Below, one piece after another: positions 25,019 through 33,212 of a stretch of DNA of 38,066 bases. Within the stretch, counting starts at the first letter, position 1. Every line of letters starts with the position of its first letter. Origin of the DNA: Paenibacillus marchantiophytorum (lineage in GTDB: Bacteria; Bacillota; Bacilli; Paenibacillales; NBRC-103111). Location of the stretch: NCBI RefSeq assembly GCF_014640555.1, contig NZ_BMHE01000062.1, positions 357-38,422 of the forward strand, in the 5' to 3' direction. The notes beneath the pieces are model-generated. The model was not told the DNA's origin and searched no databases. It saw only the letters and a list, made by a program, of their open reading frames with translations. The position numbers and the translations under genes are program-made.

Positions 25019-26256
25019 TGAAGGAGATGGATCTTCGGATTGGCAAGCTGATTACAGAAGAATGGATGCACATTCTGAAGGACCGACGTCTTTTTCTGAT
25101 CTTGTTCTTCGTTCCGATCATGTACACCGTGCTGTTTGGCTCGATATATGTCCACCACAAAGTAACCGAAATGGCTACCGTCGTGATAGATGAAGACCAA
25201 AGTCCGCTAAGTCGTCAAGTGATTCAAGCCTTCGAGCAGAGTGAAACGTTCCAGATTAAGAAGGAATACCACTCGGAGGAAGAAGTGAAGCGGGCGCTGG
25301 AAACGGGAGAAGCCAAAGTAGGCTTAATTATCCCGTCCAATTTCGAAGCGAAGCTCAAGCATGGCGAATCCCTGCCGCTGCTTACGCTGATCGATGGCAG
25401 CAACATGATGATTTCGAACTCAGCGACCAAAGGCGCGAACGAAGTGATCACAACGTTCAGCATGGGGTACTCCCAGAAGAAATTACAGCTTCAGCAAGGA
25501 CTTCAGAATGAGCAAGTGATGAACACCCTGTCCCCGATTCCATATCGGTATCGGATTATGTACAATTCAACTTTTAACTATAGTGATTTTATGCTCTATG
25601 GTTTGGTTGGAGCGATTTTGCAGCAAGTTTTGTTCTTAGGCATAGCGTTAACGATCACAAGGGAAAAAGATGCCGGAACGTGGCAGCGGTTCGAAGCTTG
25701 GAAACGGAATCCATGGCGCATCGCCTATGCGAAGACCGCGCCCTATTTCTTGATTAATTTATTTAACACATCGGTGACGTTCGTCATTGCTTTGTATGCG
25801 TTCGGCGCGCCAATGAGCGGCAGCCTGCTGGTCGGCTTGGCGATTATTCTCAGCTTTACCTTTGCCGTCAGCGGGATCGGTTATTTGATCAGCCTATTCT
25901 CTTCGAACCAGCTGGGGGCGACACAGACGGCGATGTTAATTGCTGTTCCGTCCTTCATGCTTTCGGGTTTCACATGGCCATTTGAGGCTATGCCCAAAGC
26001 GCTTCAAGTGTTCGGGCATATGCTTCCGCTCACGTATTTCCTGGACGGCGTTCGTAATGTTTTCGTCAAAGGCAATGATTTTGCCGTCATTTGGCACGAT
26101 TGCCTGTCACTTATTTTGACCGGAGCCATCACCTATTTTGTAGCCATGTTGTTAACGCGCTTTGTTGTCTTTTCCAAAAAGAAAGAGAAGGATGCCGCCG
26201 TCAGTACGAAGCCCACACAGCCTGCGCTGACCAACGGATCGAACATATCGGCATAA
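25015..26256 (+). CDS. ABC-2 type permease (YbhR/YhhJ-like)
   Basis: A 413-residue membrane protein with one N-terminal segment (about residues 25-45), a large extracytoplasmic domain (about 50-190) starting VVIDEDQSPLSRQVIQAF, and five or six C-terminal segments. The late FMLSGFTWPFEAMPKALQVFGHMLPLTYFLDGVRNVF block is the hallmark of ABC-2 permeases of the YbhS/YbhR/YhhJ group. It would form the membrane channel of an exporter and normally needs a separate ATPase, but none is encoded here. Starts at 25015, 25018 or 25027 are possible; the first overlaps the adaptor stop. Confidence 0.9.
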   Translation: MMKEMDLRIGKLITEEWMHILKDRRLFLILFFVPIMYTVLFGSIYVHHKVTEMATVVIDEDQSPLSRQVIQAFEQSETFQIKKEYHSEEEVKRALETGEAKVGLIIPSNFEAKLKHGESLPLLTLIDGSNMMISNSATKGANEVITTFSMGYSQKKLQLQQGLQNEQVMNTLSPIPYRYRIMYNSTFNYSDFMLYGLVGAILQQVLFLGIALTITREKDAGTWQRFEAWKRNPWRIAYAKTAPYFLINLFNTSVTFVIALYAFGAPMSGSLLVGLAIILSFTFAVSGIGYLISLFSSNQLGATQTAMLIAVPSFMLSGFTWPFEAMPKALQVFGHMLPLTYFLDGVRNVFVKGNDFAVIWHDCLSLILTGAITYFVAMLLTRFVVFSKKKEKDAAVSTKPTQPALTNGSNISA

Positions 26257-26280
26257 CCATCAAGGAAGGAAGCGATTTTT

Positions 26281-27573
26281 TTGAAAAAAACGCTCATCAG
26301 CTTATCAGCAGCCCTGTTACTCCTTTCCAGCACGCAAGCCATTAGCTATGCGGACACGGTGCAAGACCCTAATCAAAATGTCTATGTGAATGTGGATGTC
26401 CTCGATACTGTGTCTGCCATCGACTTAACGTATGTCCTGGATAAAGCTTTGAAAGATTCCCACAATCTAGCGCTGCTTACATTGAAATATGCCGCCCAAG
26501 GCAGCAAAAAAGCCGATTTGGAATCACAAATGGATACGATGGGCTCGGCCTCTTTTACACCGGGACATTTGCCGAGCACAGTGGCAGAGGTTACGAATAC
26601 GGGAAATCCGCTCTTGCCGAATTTGACAGATCCAATCGATATTGCCTGGACCGTAACACAGAATAATGTCATGAACCAGATGATGCAGGGCATGGGGGCA
26701 CTAGCCGGAGGGATGAATACGATCATTTCTGCGCAGCGGGCGCAAATGAAGACGGCAGCACACCAACTCGGCACAGATCAACGGAACTCACTGCTGCAAA
26801 CCGATGAGGCCAAGGCGGGAATTCGCCTTCAGACGATTGCGCAATATGTGCAATTGCTAGGTCAGAAAAAGCAACTGGATTTTATGAACGACTATGCTGC
26901 GGTTATGGAGAAAGATTTGCTCCGGGCAACGCTCTTTGCCCAGCAAGGCTTGGCATCATCAGATGATGTGCAAACCGTCCAAAAGGCCATTAATAAGCAA
27001 AAGGACGATATCGCAACGCTGCTTAACAACTATCGTTTGGGACTTGTTCAGCTATCTACAGATATTGGAATTTCCTATGATCCTAATCTGGTCATCAAAG
27101 ATATCGAAACCATTTTACTAGATCCGATCACGGAAACGGATACGACCACCCTGCTCAAATCGTCCTACCAAATGAAATCTTCCGGCAATAACATGGATGA
27201 AGCCGTTTGGGAGACGGGGCATACAGTTACTCAGAATACTTACGGAGACACGTATTTAGGTGTTAATTTGGCAATCAACGGGCAGAAGAACGAGCAAACA
27301 AAGCTCGAATTAACGAAGAAAATTCAAACGACCTATCATGATGCCAAGAATGCGTATCAAGCCGTTCTTACCGAGCAGCGAAACGTAACGGATATTCAGG
27401 CTGATCTGGCGAAAATGAAATTCCGTTATGACGTCGGCGTTCTCTCCAAACATGATCTGAATAAATTTCAGCTGAAAGTTCAGCAGAATGAAACGACATT
27501 AACAGCCGCCAAGCTGAAATATTACGTGTTGAAAGAAAAAGCCAAAGCGATGGACACAGGCTTCATTCAATAG
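26281..27573 (+). CDS. TolC-family (outer membrane efflux protein-like) protein
   Basis: A 430-residue exported protein starting at TTG after AAGGAAGGAAG. Signal peptide MKKTLISLSAALLLLSSTQAISYA. The mature part is mainly long helices with the two-fold internal repeat of the TolC family: FAQQGLASSDDVQ (near residue 223) and RYDVGVLSKHDLNK (near 385), each followed by a long helix ending in LGLVQLSTDIGI or KYYVLKEKAKAM. In Gram-negatives such proteins form the outer-membrane exit duct. It completes the operon after an HlyD adaptor and ABC-2 permease. In a monoderm it must act in the wall or outside the membrane, perhaps as a periplasm-like conduit or scaffold. Distant homology; the family call rests on motif and context. 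Confidence 0.82.
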   Translation: MKKTLISLSAALLLLSSTQAISYADTVQDPNQNVYVNVDVLDTVSAIDLTYVLDKALKDSHNLALLTLKYAAQGSKKADLESQMDTMGSASFTPGHLPSTVAEVTNTGNPLLPNLTDPIDIAWTVTQNNVMNQMMQGMGALAGGMNTIISAQRAQMKTAAHQLGTDQRNSLLQTDEAKAGIRLQTIAQYVQLLGQKKQLDFMNDYAAVMEKDLLRATLFAQQGLASSDDVQTVQKAINKQKDDIATLLNNYRLGLVQLSTDIGISYDPNLVIKDIETILLDPITETDTTTLLKSSYQMKSSGNNMDEAVWETGHTVTQNTYGDTYLGVNLAINGQKNEQTKLELTKKIQTTYHDAKNAYQAVLTEQRNVTDIQADLAKMKFRYDVGVLSKHDLNKFQLKVQQNETTLTAAKLKYYVLKEKAKAMDTGFIQ

Positions 27574-27582
27574 TTTATTGCC

Positions 27583-27641
27583 AACCACAGTTCTGAGTGA
27601 CGGGTTCAAAGCCTGCGCGGAAAAGGAACTGTGGTTTTTTC
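27583..27641 (+). terminator. intrinsic terminator of the efflux operon
   Basis: AACCACAGTTC (27583-27593) pairs perfectly with GAACTGTGGTT (27626-27636). The loop is large (32 bases) and a T run follows to 27640. Confidence 0.82.
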
Positions 27642-27645
27642 TGGA

Positions 27646-27674
27646 TTGAGTTCGCAAAATTTCTGGGATATAAT
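27646..27674 (+). promoter_or_regulatory. sigma-A promoter of gatCAB
   Basis: TTGAGT (27646-27651), a 17-base spacer and TATAAT (27669-27674) lie 41 bases before the gatC start, immediately after the preceding terminator. Confidence 0.8.
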
Positions 27675-27715
27675 GAAAAGAATGACTAAATGCTGATACA
27701 AGGGGTGTAGAAAAC

Positions 27716-28003
27716 TTGAGCATAACCAAAACAGATGTCGATCACGTCGCGAAGTTGGCTAGACTCGATTTAAGTGATACGGAGAAAGAGCTATTTACGG
27801 AACAGCTGAATGCGATTTTAAAATATGCCGAACAGCTGAATGGACTGAATACGGAAGGTGTCGTTCCGACTAGTCATGCGATGCCCATGGTGAACGTCAT
27901 GCGTGAAGATGTTACGGCACCGTCGCTGCCCATTGATAAGGTTTTACTGAACGCACCCGATCATGAAGACGGGCAATTCAAAGTTCCGGCTGTTTTAGAA
28001 TAG
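27716..28003 (+). CDS. gatC: Asp-tRNA(Asn)/Glu-tRNA(Gln) amidotransferase subunit C
   Basis: A 95-residue protein of the usual GatC length. ITKTDVDHVAKLARLDLSDTEKELFTEQLNAILKYAEQLNGLNTEGVVPTSH is a clear family match. GatC wraps around GatA and GatB and stabilises the complex that converts mischarged Glu-tRNA(Gln) or Asp-tRNA(Asn). Translation begins at TTG after AAGGGGTG. First gene of gatCAB, the usual order in Firmicutes. Confidence 0.97.
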   Translation: MSITKTDVDHVAKLARLDLSDTEKELFTEQLNAILKYAEQLNGLNTEGVVPTSHAMPMVNVMREDVTAPSLPIDKVLLNAPDHEDGQFKVPAVLE

Positions 28004-28031
28004 AGAACCAGATGAAAGGGAGTGCCTGTCG

Positions 28032-29489
28032 TTGTCTTTGTTTGATCTAAACCTACAACAAATTCACGCGAAGCTTCAAGGCAAAGAACTGAAAGTTGCC
28101 GATCTCGTGGATCAATCCTATACAAGAATCCAGCAAGTAGAAAGCAAAGTTCGCGCTTTCCTAACCTTAGATGAAGAAAATGCCCGATTAACGGCTGCCA
28201 AATTGGACGAGCAGTTCGCAAACAGTGCGACTACGAGCGATCTATTCGGATTGCCGATCGGGATCAAGGATAATATGGTGACAGAAGGATTGCGCACAAC
28301 ATGTGCCAGTAAATTCCTGTCCAACTATAATCCAATCTACGACGCTACTGTCGTCACCAAGCTGAAAGAAGCTCAAACCGTCACGATCGGCAAGCTCAAT
28401 ATGGATGAATTCGCCATGGGCGGCTCCAACGAGAACTCCGCTTACCATCCGTCCCACAATCCGTGGAACACGGATTATGTACCCGGCGGCTCCAGCGGCG
28501 GTTCCGCTGCTGCGGTTGCGGCAGGCGAAGTATACTTCGCGCTGGGCTCCGACACCGGCGGCTCGATTCGCCAGCCGGCTGCTTACTGCGGTATCGTCGG
28601 TCTCAAGCCGACGTACGGACTTGTGTCCCGCTATGGCCTCGTCGCGTTCGCGTCTTCACTCGATCAGATCGGGCCGCTGACGAAGAACGTCGAAGACTCC
28701 GCCTACTTGCTGCAAGCCATCGCAGGCTATGACCCCAAAGATTCCACTTCTGCGAAAGTGGACATCCCTGATTACCTCAGCGCCTTGACCGGAGATATCA
28801 AAGGTCTGCGCATCGGGGTACCGAAGGAATACATGGGCAAGGGGATCGACCCGGCTGTCAAAGAGAAAGTGCTCGAAGCGCTCAAAGTGCTGGAAGGCTT
28901 AGGCGCTGTATGGGAAGAAGTCACGCTGCCGCATTCCGAATATGCCGTTGCTACCTATTACTTGCTCGCTTCATCGGAAGCGTCCTCCAACCTTGCTCGC
29001 TTTGACGGCGTGCGTTATGGTGTACGCACAGACAATGCGAACAATTTGCTTGATCTGTACCATATGTCCCGCAGCGAAGGTTTTGGTCCTGAGGTCAAAC
29101 GCCGCATCATGCTGGGAACGTATGCGTTAAGCTCGGGCTATTATGATGCTTATTATTTGAAGGCACAACAAGTACGTACGTTGATCAAGCAAGATTTTGA
29201 TCAAGTATTTGAGAAATTCGATATCATTATCGGACCTACGGCTCCGACGCCGGCTTTCAAGATCGGCGAGCAAAGCAATGATCCGCTTACGATGTATTTG
29301 AATGATATTATGACCATTCCGGTCAGCTTGGCGGGTATTCCTGCGATTAGCGTACCTTGCGGTTTCGTGAACGAACTTCCGGTTGGCCTGCAAGTCATCG
29401 GCAAAGCGCTGGATGAAGCTACCCTTCTGCGTGTAGCCCACGCTTTTGAGCAGCATACAGATCACCACAAACAGCGCCCGCAATTGTAA
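28032..29489 (+). CDS. gatA: Asp-tRNA(Asn)/Glu-tRNA(Gln) amidotransferase subunit A
   Basis: A 485-residue amidase-signature enzyme that releases ammonia from glutamine for the transamidation. The Ser-cisSer-Lys triad is visible at K79 (GIKDN), S154 (PGGSSGGS) and S178 (SDTGGSIRQPA), the positions I recall for characterised GatA. It starts at TTG after GAAAGGGAG, 28 bases downstream of gatC. The middle part is more GC-rich than the ends, a usual feature of the conserved core. Confidence 0.98.
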   Translation: MSLFDLNLQQIHAKLQGKELKVADLVDQSYTRIQQVESKVRAFLTLDEENARLTAAKLDEQFANSATTSDLFGLPIGIKDNMVTEGLRTTCASKFLSNYNPIYDATVVTKLKEAQTVTIGKLNMDEFAMGGSNENSAYHPSHNPWNTDYVPGGSSGGSAAAVAAGEVYFALGSDTGGSIRQPAAYCGIVGLKPTYGLVSRYGLVAFASSLDQIGPLTKNVEDSAYLLQAIAGYDPKDSTSAKVDIPDYLSALTGDIKGLRIGVPKEYMGKGIDPAVKEKVLEALKVLEGLGAVWEEVTLPHSEYAVATYYLLASSEASSNLARFDGVRYGVRTDNANNLLDLYHMSRSEGFGPEVKRRIMLGTYALSSGYYDAYYLKAQQVRTLIKQDFDQVFEKFDIIIGPTAPTPAFKIGEQSNDPLTMYLNDIMTIPVSLAGIPAISVPCGFVNELPVGLQVIGKALDEATLLRVAHAFEQHTDHHKQRPQL

Positions 29490-29525
29490 GTTCATAGTTC
29501 ATGAGTCACGAAGGAGGCATTCATT

Positions 29526-30974
29526 TTGTCGGCAACAGATACCCAATTTGAAACGGTCGTTGGTCTTGAAGTTCACGTTGAGCTTCATACCGCTTCCAAA
29601 ATATTTTGCGGATGCGCAACCTCATTCGGAGCCCCTCCGAATACGAATACATGTCCGGTATGCCTAGGCCACCCCGGCGTTCTGCCTGTACTGAATCGTC
29701 AGGCGGTGGAATATGCGATGAAGGCCGCAATGGCGCTGAATTGCACGATTTCTACACATAGTAAATTTGACCGTAAAAACTACTTTTATCCGGATTCGCC
29801 GGATGCTTACCAAACTTCGCAATATGATCAGCCGATCGGCTTGAACGGTTGGGTGGATATTGAAGTGAACGGTGTTAGCAAACGAATCGGTGTGACTCGC
29901 CTTCACCTAGAGGAAGATGCGGGGAAGCTAACGCACGTCGATGGCGGCTATGCCTCTCTGGTTGATCTCAATCGGGCGGGAACGCCGCTCATTGAGATTG
30001 TGTCTGAACCTGATTTGCGGTCTCCTGAAGAAGCGCGTGCCTATCTGGAGAAAGTCAGAGCGATCATGATCTACTGTGATGTGTCCGACGTGAAAATGGA
30101 AGAAGGCTCGATGCGCTGCGATGCCAACGTCAGCTTGCGTCCTTTCGGGCAAGAGAAGTTCGGCACGAGAGCTGAGCTGAAGAACATGAACTCGTTCCGC
30201 GGCGTCCAAAAAGGACTCGAGTACGAGGAATTCCGCCAAGCGGACATTCTACGCAGCGGCGGCGAAGTGGATCAAGAAACGCGTCGCTGGGATGAAGCCC
30301 AAGGCAAGACAGTTGCGATGCGAGGCAAAGAAGATGCGCATGACTACCGCTATTTCCCTGATCCGGATCTGGTGAGCTTGTACATCGACGATGCTTGGAA
30401 AGCTAGTGTCAAAGCATCCATCCCGGAGCTGCCGGACGCTCGCAAAGCGCGCTATAGCAGTGAATACGGACTTCCTAGCTACGATGCGGATGTTATCACT
30501 TCTTCAATGAAGCTCGCTAACTTCTTCGAAGAGAGCTTGCGGTACACACAGGATGCCAAAGCGGTGTCCAACTGGATCATGGGTGATTTGCTCGGCTATT
30601 TGAATGCGAACAGCCTTGAATTCACCGATGTTAAAGTCACTGGCAAAGGTCTTGGTGAAATGATCGGTCTGATTGAGAAAGGCACCATTTCCAACAAGAT
30701 TGCCAAAACGGTCTTCAAGGAAATGCTCGAATCCGGCAAAGAGCCGCAGAAGATCGTAGAAGAGCAAGGACTTGTACAAATCAGTGACGAGGGTGCGATC
30801 AAAGCCGTCGTTGAGCAGGTAGTGGCGAACAGTCCGCAATCCGTAGCTGATTTCAAAGCTGGCAAAGAGAAAGCCGTAGGCTTCCTTGTCGGGCAAGTGA
30901 TGAAAGAAACCAAAGGCAAAGCCAACCCAGGACTCGTCAATAAATTAATTGTGGAGTGCCTGAACAGCAAGTGA
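29526..30974 (+). CDS. gatB: Asp-tRNA(Asn)/Glu-tRNA(Gln) amidotransferase subunit B
   Basis: A 482-residue subunit that binds and phosphorylates the mischarged tRNA. It opens with FETVVGLEVHVELHTASKIFCGCATSFG and the zinc cysteines C-G-C and NTNCPVCLGHPG, followed by RKNYFYPDSPDAYQTSQYDQPIG, which holds the kinase-like active-site region. The C-terminal YqeY-like tail ends VGFLVGQVMKETKGKANPGLVNKLI. The TTG start follows AAGGAGGCATT. A terminator ends the operon, which charges Gln- or Asn-tRNA in organisms lacking one of the direct synthetases. Confidence 0.98.
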   Translation: MSATDTQFETVVGLEVHVELHTASKIFCGCATSFGAPPNTNTCPVCLGHPGVLPVLNRQAVEYAMKAAMALNCTISTHSKFDRKNYFYPDSPDAYQTSQYDQPIGLNGWVDIEVNGVSKRIGVTRLHLEEDAGKLTHVDGGYASLVDLNRAGTPLIEIVSEPDLRSPEEARAYLEKVRAIMIYCDVSDVKMEEGSMRCDANVSLRPFGQEKFGTRAELKNMNSFRGVQKGLEYEEFRQADILRSGGEVDQETRRWDEAQGKTVAMRGKEDAHDYRYFPDPDLVSLYIDDAWKASVKASIPELPDARKARYSSEYGLPSYDADVITSSMKLANFFEESLRYTQDAKAVSNWIMGDLLGYLNANSLEFTDVKVTGKGLGEMIGLIEKGTISNKIAKTVFKEMLESGKEPQKIVEEQGLVQISDEGAIKAVVEQVVANSPQSVADFKAGKEKAVGFLVGQVMKETKGKANPGLVNKLIVECLNSK

Positions 30975-30983
30975 TAAAGTATG

Positions 30984-31019
30984 AAGTGGTGATCCGATCC
31001 CAAGGACACCACTTTTTTT
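30984..31019 (+). terminator. intrinsic terminator of gatCAB
   Basis: AAGTGGTG (30984-30991) pairs with CACCACTT (31007-31014), with partial pairing in the loop and a T run to 31019. Confidence 0.85.
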
Positions 31020-31047
31020 CAATTATAAGGAAAGAGGGGGACTCCCT

Positions 31048-31530
31048 ATGACGATTCAACCTTTAGCCTTACAAACCAATGAGGAGATCCTGCGTCTGCT
31101 ATCCTTGCAAATGGCTTCTTATCGTGTGGAAGCAGAGTTGATCGGTTTCGAGGATATTCCGCCCTTGAAGGATGGCATTGATTCTATTCGCAAGGCGGAA
31201 GAAACCTTCTATGGTTATTTTGTGCAGGAAGAGAATGAGACTAGACTTGCCGGTGCCATTTCATTTTCGAGGGAGGGCTCGGTGATTACGATTTGCCGCA
31301 TGATGGTGCACCCAAATTATTTCCGCAGAGGGATTGCTAGGTCTCTTTTGCAACATATACTGAAAGTACAAGAGGAAGAAGGGGCTGTTCTGTTCGTTGT
31401 GTCTACAGGGACGGCGAATTTACCGGCTGTTCAGCTCTATCGAAGCTTTGGCTTTGAGATGAAGCGGGTATTCACAGTGGCACCAGGTGTCTGTTTAACA
31501 ACGTTTGAACGTCCAGCAAGTGATTCTTAG
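31048..31530 (+). CDS. GNAT-family N-acetyltransferase
   Basis: A 160-residue protein. The acetyl-CoA signature MMVHPNYFRRGIARSLLQHIL (about residues 88-108) contains the R-R-G-I-A pyrophosphate loop, followed by the late strand and helix LFVVSTGTANLPAVQLYRSFGFE. These enzymes transfer acetyl groups to amines or protein N-termini; the acceptor cannot be told. AAAGAGGGGG precedes the ATG. It is followed after 21 bases by the MgtC-family gene. Confidence 0.92.
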   Translation: MTIQPLALQTNEEILRLLSLQMASYRVEAELIGFEDIPPLKDGIDSIRKAEETFYGYFVQEENETRLAGAISFSREGSVITICRMMVHPNYFRRGIARSLLQHILKVQEEEGAVLFVVSTGTANLPAVQLYRSFGFEMKRVFTVAPGVCLTTFERPASDS

Positions 31531-31551
31531 ATAGTTAGGAGTGATGGCAGC

Positions 31552-32259
31552 ATGAGTAATCCATGGGTTATTGATCAGGTTCATATCACCATTCGGTTGG
31601 TACTCGCACTTCTGCTTGGCGGTTTAATTGGGTTCGAGCGCGAAGTCAGCAGTCATGCCGCGGGGCTTCGTACGCATATTCTGGTTTGTGTCGGCTCATC
31701 GCTCGTTATGCTGCTTTCCATGTATGGGTTCAGCGCTTTTGTCAACGAAGTTAATGTGCGTCTCGATCCTTCGCGTCTTGCAGCCCAGGTCATTAGCGGT
31801 ATCGGCTTTCTGGGGGCAGGCACAATCATGTTTAATGGAAGATCCATCACGGGCCTTACGACCGCTGCATCACTCTGGGTCGTTGCGGGGATAGGGCTTG
31901 CTGTAGGAGCGGGCTTTTATTATCCGGCTGTACTTGCCTGTTTCATGGTGCTTATCTCACTATGGATTCTAAACAAAGTAGAGCTTAAGTATTTTAACGG
32001 CAAAAAGATTCGGGTACTCAAGATACAAGCGTCCGATCAACCAGGAACATTAGGCCTCATTACAACACTTCTGGGCAAACAGAACGTCGATATTCGTAAA
32101 ATTACCTTGGAAGAGCATGAGGTGGCAGATAAACCTAATCAAGTACAGATTACATTCCACGTAACCATTCCCAAGCCTTCGATTATCGTGACGGTGCTTG
32201 AAGGCATTAATCAAATTAAAGGGGTCACAGGCGTTACCATTGAAAAAAGTAAAAGTTAA
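31552..32259 (+). CDS. MgtC/SapB-family membrane protein
   Basis: A 235-residue protein with about four or five hydrophobic segments in the N-terminal 135 residues. The motif RLVLALLLGGLIGFEREVSSHAAGLRTHILVCVGSSLVMLLS and the later AAQVISGIGFLGAGTIM are diagnostic of MgtC/SapB. The C-terminal 90 residues form a soluble ACT-like domain (IQASDQPGTLGLITTLLGKQNVDIRKITLEE). In pathogens MgtC affects magnesium homeostasis and F-type ATPase; in free-living Firmicutes the role is unclear. I see no magnesium riboswitch upstream. Confidence 0.93.
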   Translation: MSNPWVIDQVHITIRLVLALLLGGLIGFEREVSSHAAGLRTHILVCVGSSLVMLLSMYGFSAFVNEVNVRLDPSRLAAQVISGIGFLGAGTIMFNGRSITGLTTAASLWVVAGIGLAVGAGFYYPAVLACFMVLISLWILNKVELKYFNGKKIRVLKIQASDQPGTLGLITTLLGKQNVDIRKITLEEHEVADKPNQVQITFHVTIPKPSIIVTVLEGINQIKGVTGVTIEKSKS

Positions 32260-32260
32260 T

Positions 32261-32287
32261 TGAAGGGGTCCGTCGATAAGGAGCGTC
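32261..32287 (+). promoter_or_regulatory. possible ECF-type autoregulated promoter
   Basis: TGAAGG (32261-32266) and CGTC (32284-32287), 17 bases apart, resemble the TGAAAC/CGT(A/C) arrangement of ECF sigma promoters and lie just before an ECF sigma gene. The match is loose. Confidence 0.25.
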
Positions 32288-32323
32288 TAAACTTTTGGAC
32301 GAAATGAAAGGGGGAAGTCAGGC

Positions 32324-32926
32324 ATGGACAATATGACGGATGAGCAGCTGATCGATCAGGTCCGTCAAGGTCATTCCGATGCTTATCGTGTATTGGTAGA
32401 GCGGCATAAGAACTATATCTATACAGTCGTTTACCGCATGGTAGGGCATAAGGAAACTGCCGAGGACTTAACCCAGGAAGTGTTCGTTAAGCTTTTTCGG
32501 TCCTTGATTCATTTTCGCGGAGAGGCCAAATTTACAACATGGCTCTACCGCATGACGACGAATCTCGTAACGGACTTTCGGCGCTCGCAGAAACGGAAGC
32601 CTTATGAGGCCTTGCTTGACAAAATGAAAAGCTGGTTTACTGACAGCCGGGATCAGCCAGAAGAGATGGCGATTCGCAAGGATGATCAAGAGCGGATGCA
32701 GGCGCTTTTGGCCGAGCTTCCGGACAAGTACCGCTTGATTATGTATTTGTTTCATTATAAGCAACTTTCCTATCAGGAAATGTCCCAAGCTACGGGACTG
32801 CCAGTCAAAACGCTCGAAACTAGACTTTACCGGGGAAAAGCCATGCTGAAAGAAAAATGGTTGGAGGTGAACTCGCATGACGCCCAGACAACAGGAAGAC
32901 CATCGGCTCACGCAATACCTAAATAA
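32324..32926 (+). CDS. ECF-type RNA polymerase sigma factor
   Basis: A 200-residue ECF sigma factor with only regions 2 and 4. Region 2 reads RHKNYIYTVVYRMVGHKETAEDLTQEVFVKLFRSLIHFRGEAKFTTWLYRMTTNLVTDFRR (about 28-85). Region 4 reads LPDKYRLIMYLFHYKQLSYQEMSQATGLPVKTLETRLYRGKAMLKEK (about 132-178). It redirects polymerase to a stress or envelope regulon. Its last 50 bases overlap the start of a small membrane-protein gene, the usual position of an anti-sigma factor. The C-terminal tail past region 4 is low in family identity. Confidence 0.94.
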   Translation: MDNMTDEQLIDQVRQGHSDAYRVLVERHKNYIYTVVYRMVGHKETAEDLTQEVFVKLFRSLIHFRGEAKFTTWLYRMTTNLVTDFRRSQKRKPYEALLDKMKSWFTDSRDQPEEMAIRKDDQERMQALLAELPDKYRLIMYLFHYKQLSYQEMSQATGLPVKTLETRLYRGKAMLKEKWLEVNSHDAQTTGRPSAHAIPK

Positions 32927-33179
32927 ATTACTGGACGAAATGCCGTTAGGTGAACCGAGCTCTCATTTGACGGACCGGATCATGCGCGGTATACAAGAGG
33001 AAGATAGAGTCTCTCTGGTTCCTAAGACGCCAATGCGCCAACAAGCGTATTGGATCAACAGTTCAATTGCCATTGCTGCAACAATCGTGCTCATTCAATC
33101 AGGCATCATTGGCAAAATAATGAATATCGATACTGGCATCATGCAGCTGACCACCTTTATTCAGCACCTATCCCAATAA
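32877..33179 (+). CDS. small membrane protein, probable anti-sigma factor
   Basis: A 100-residue protein with a soluble N-terminal half (TQYLNKLLDEMPLGEPSSHLTDRIMRGIQEE) and one hydrophobic segment (about residues 60-78). It has a strong GGAGGTGA site inside the end of the sigma gene and overlaps it by 50 bases. The layout is that of a single-span anti-sigma factor, but there is no zinc HxxxCxxC motif and I do not recognise the family. The function is inferred from position and topology alone. Confidence 0.7.
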   Translation: MTPRQQEDHRLTQYLNKLLDEMPLGEPSSHLTDRIMRGIQEEDRVSLVPKTPMRQQAYWINSSIAIAATIVLIQSGIIGKIMNIDTGIMQLTTFIQHLSQ

Positions 33180-33212
33180 CAAATAACTTATCTATAGAAT
33201 GGAGGCTTCTCT

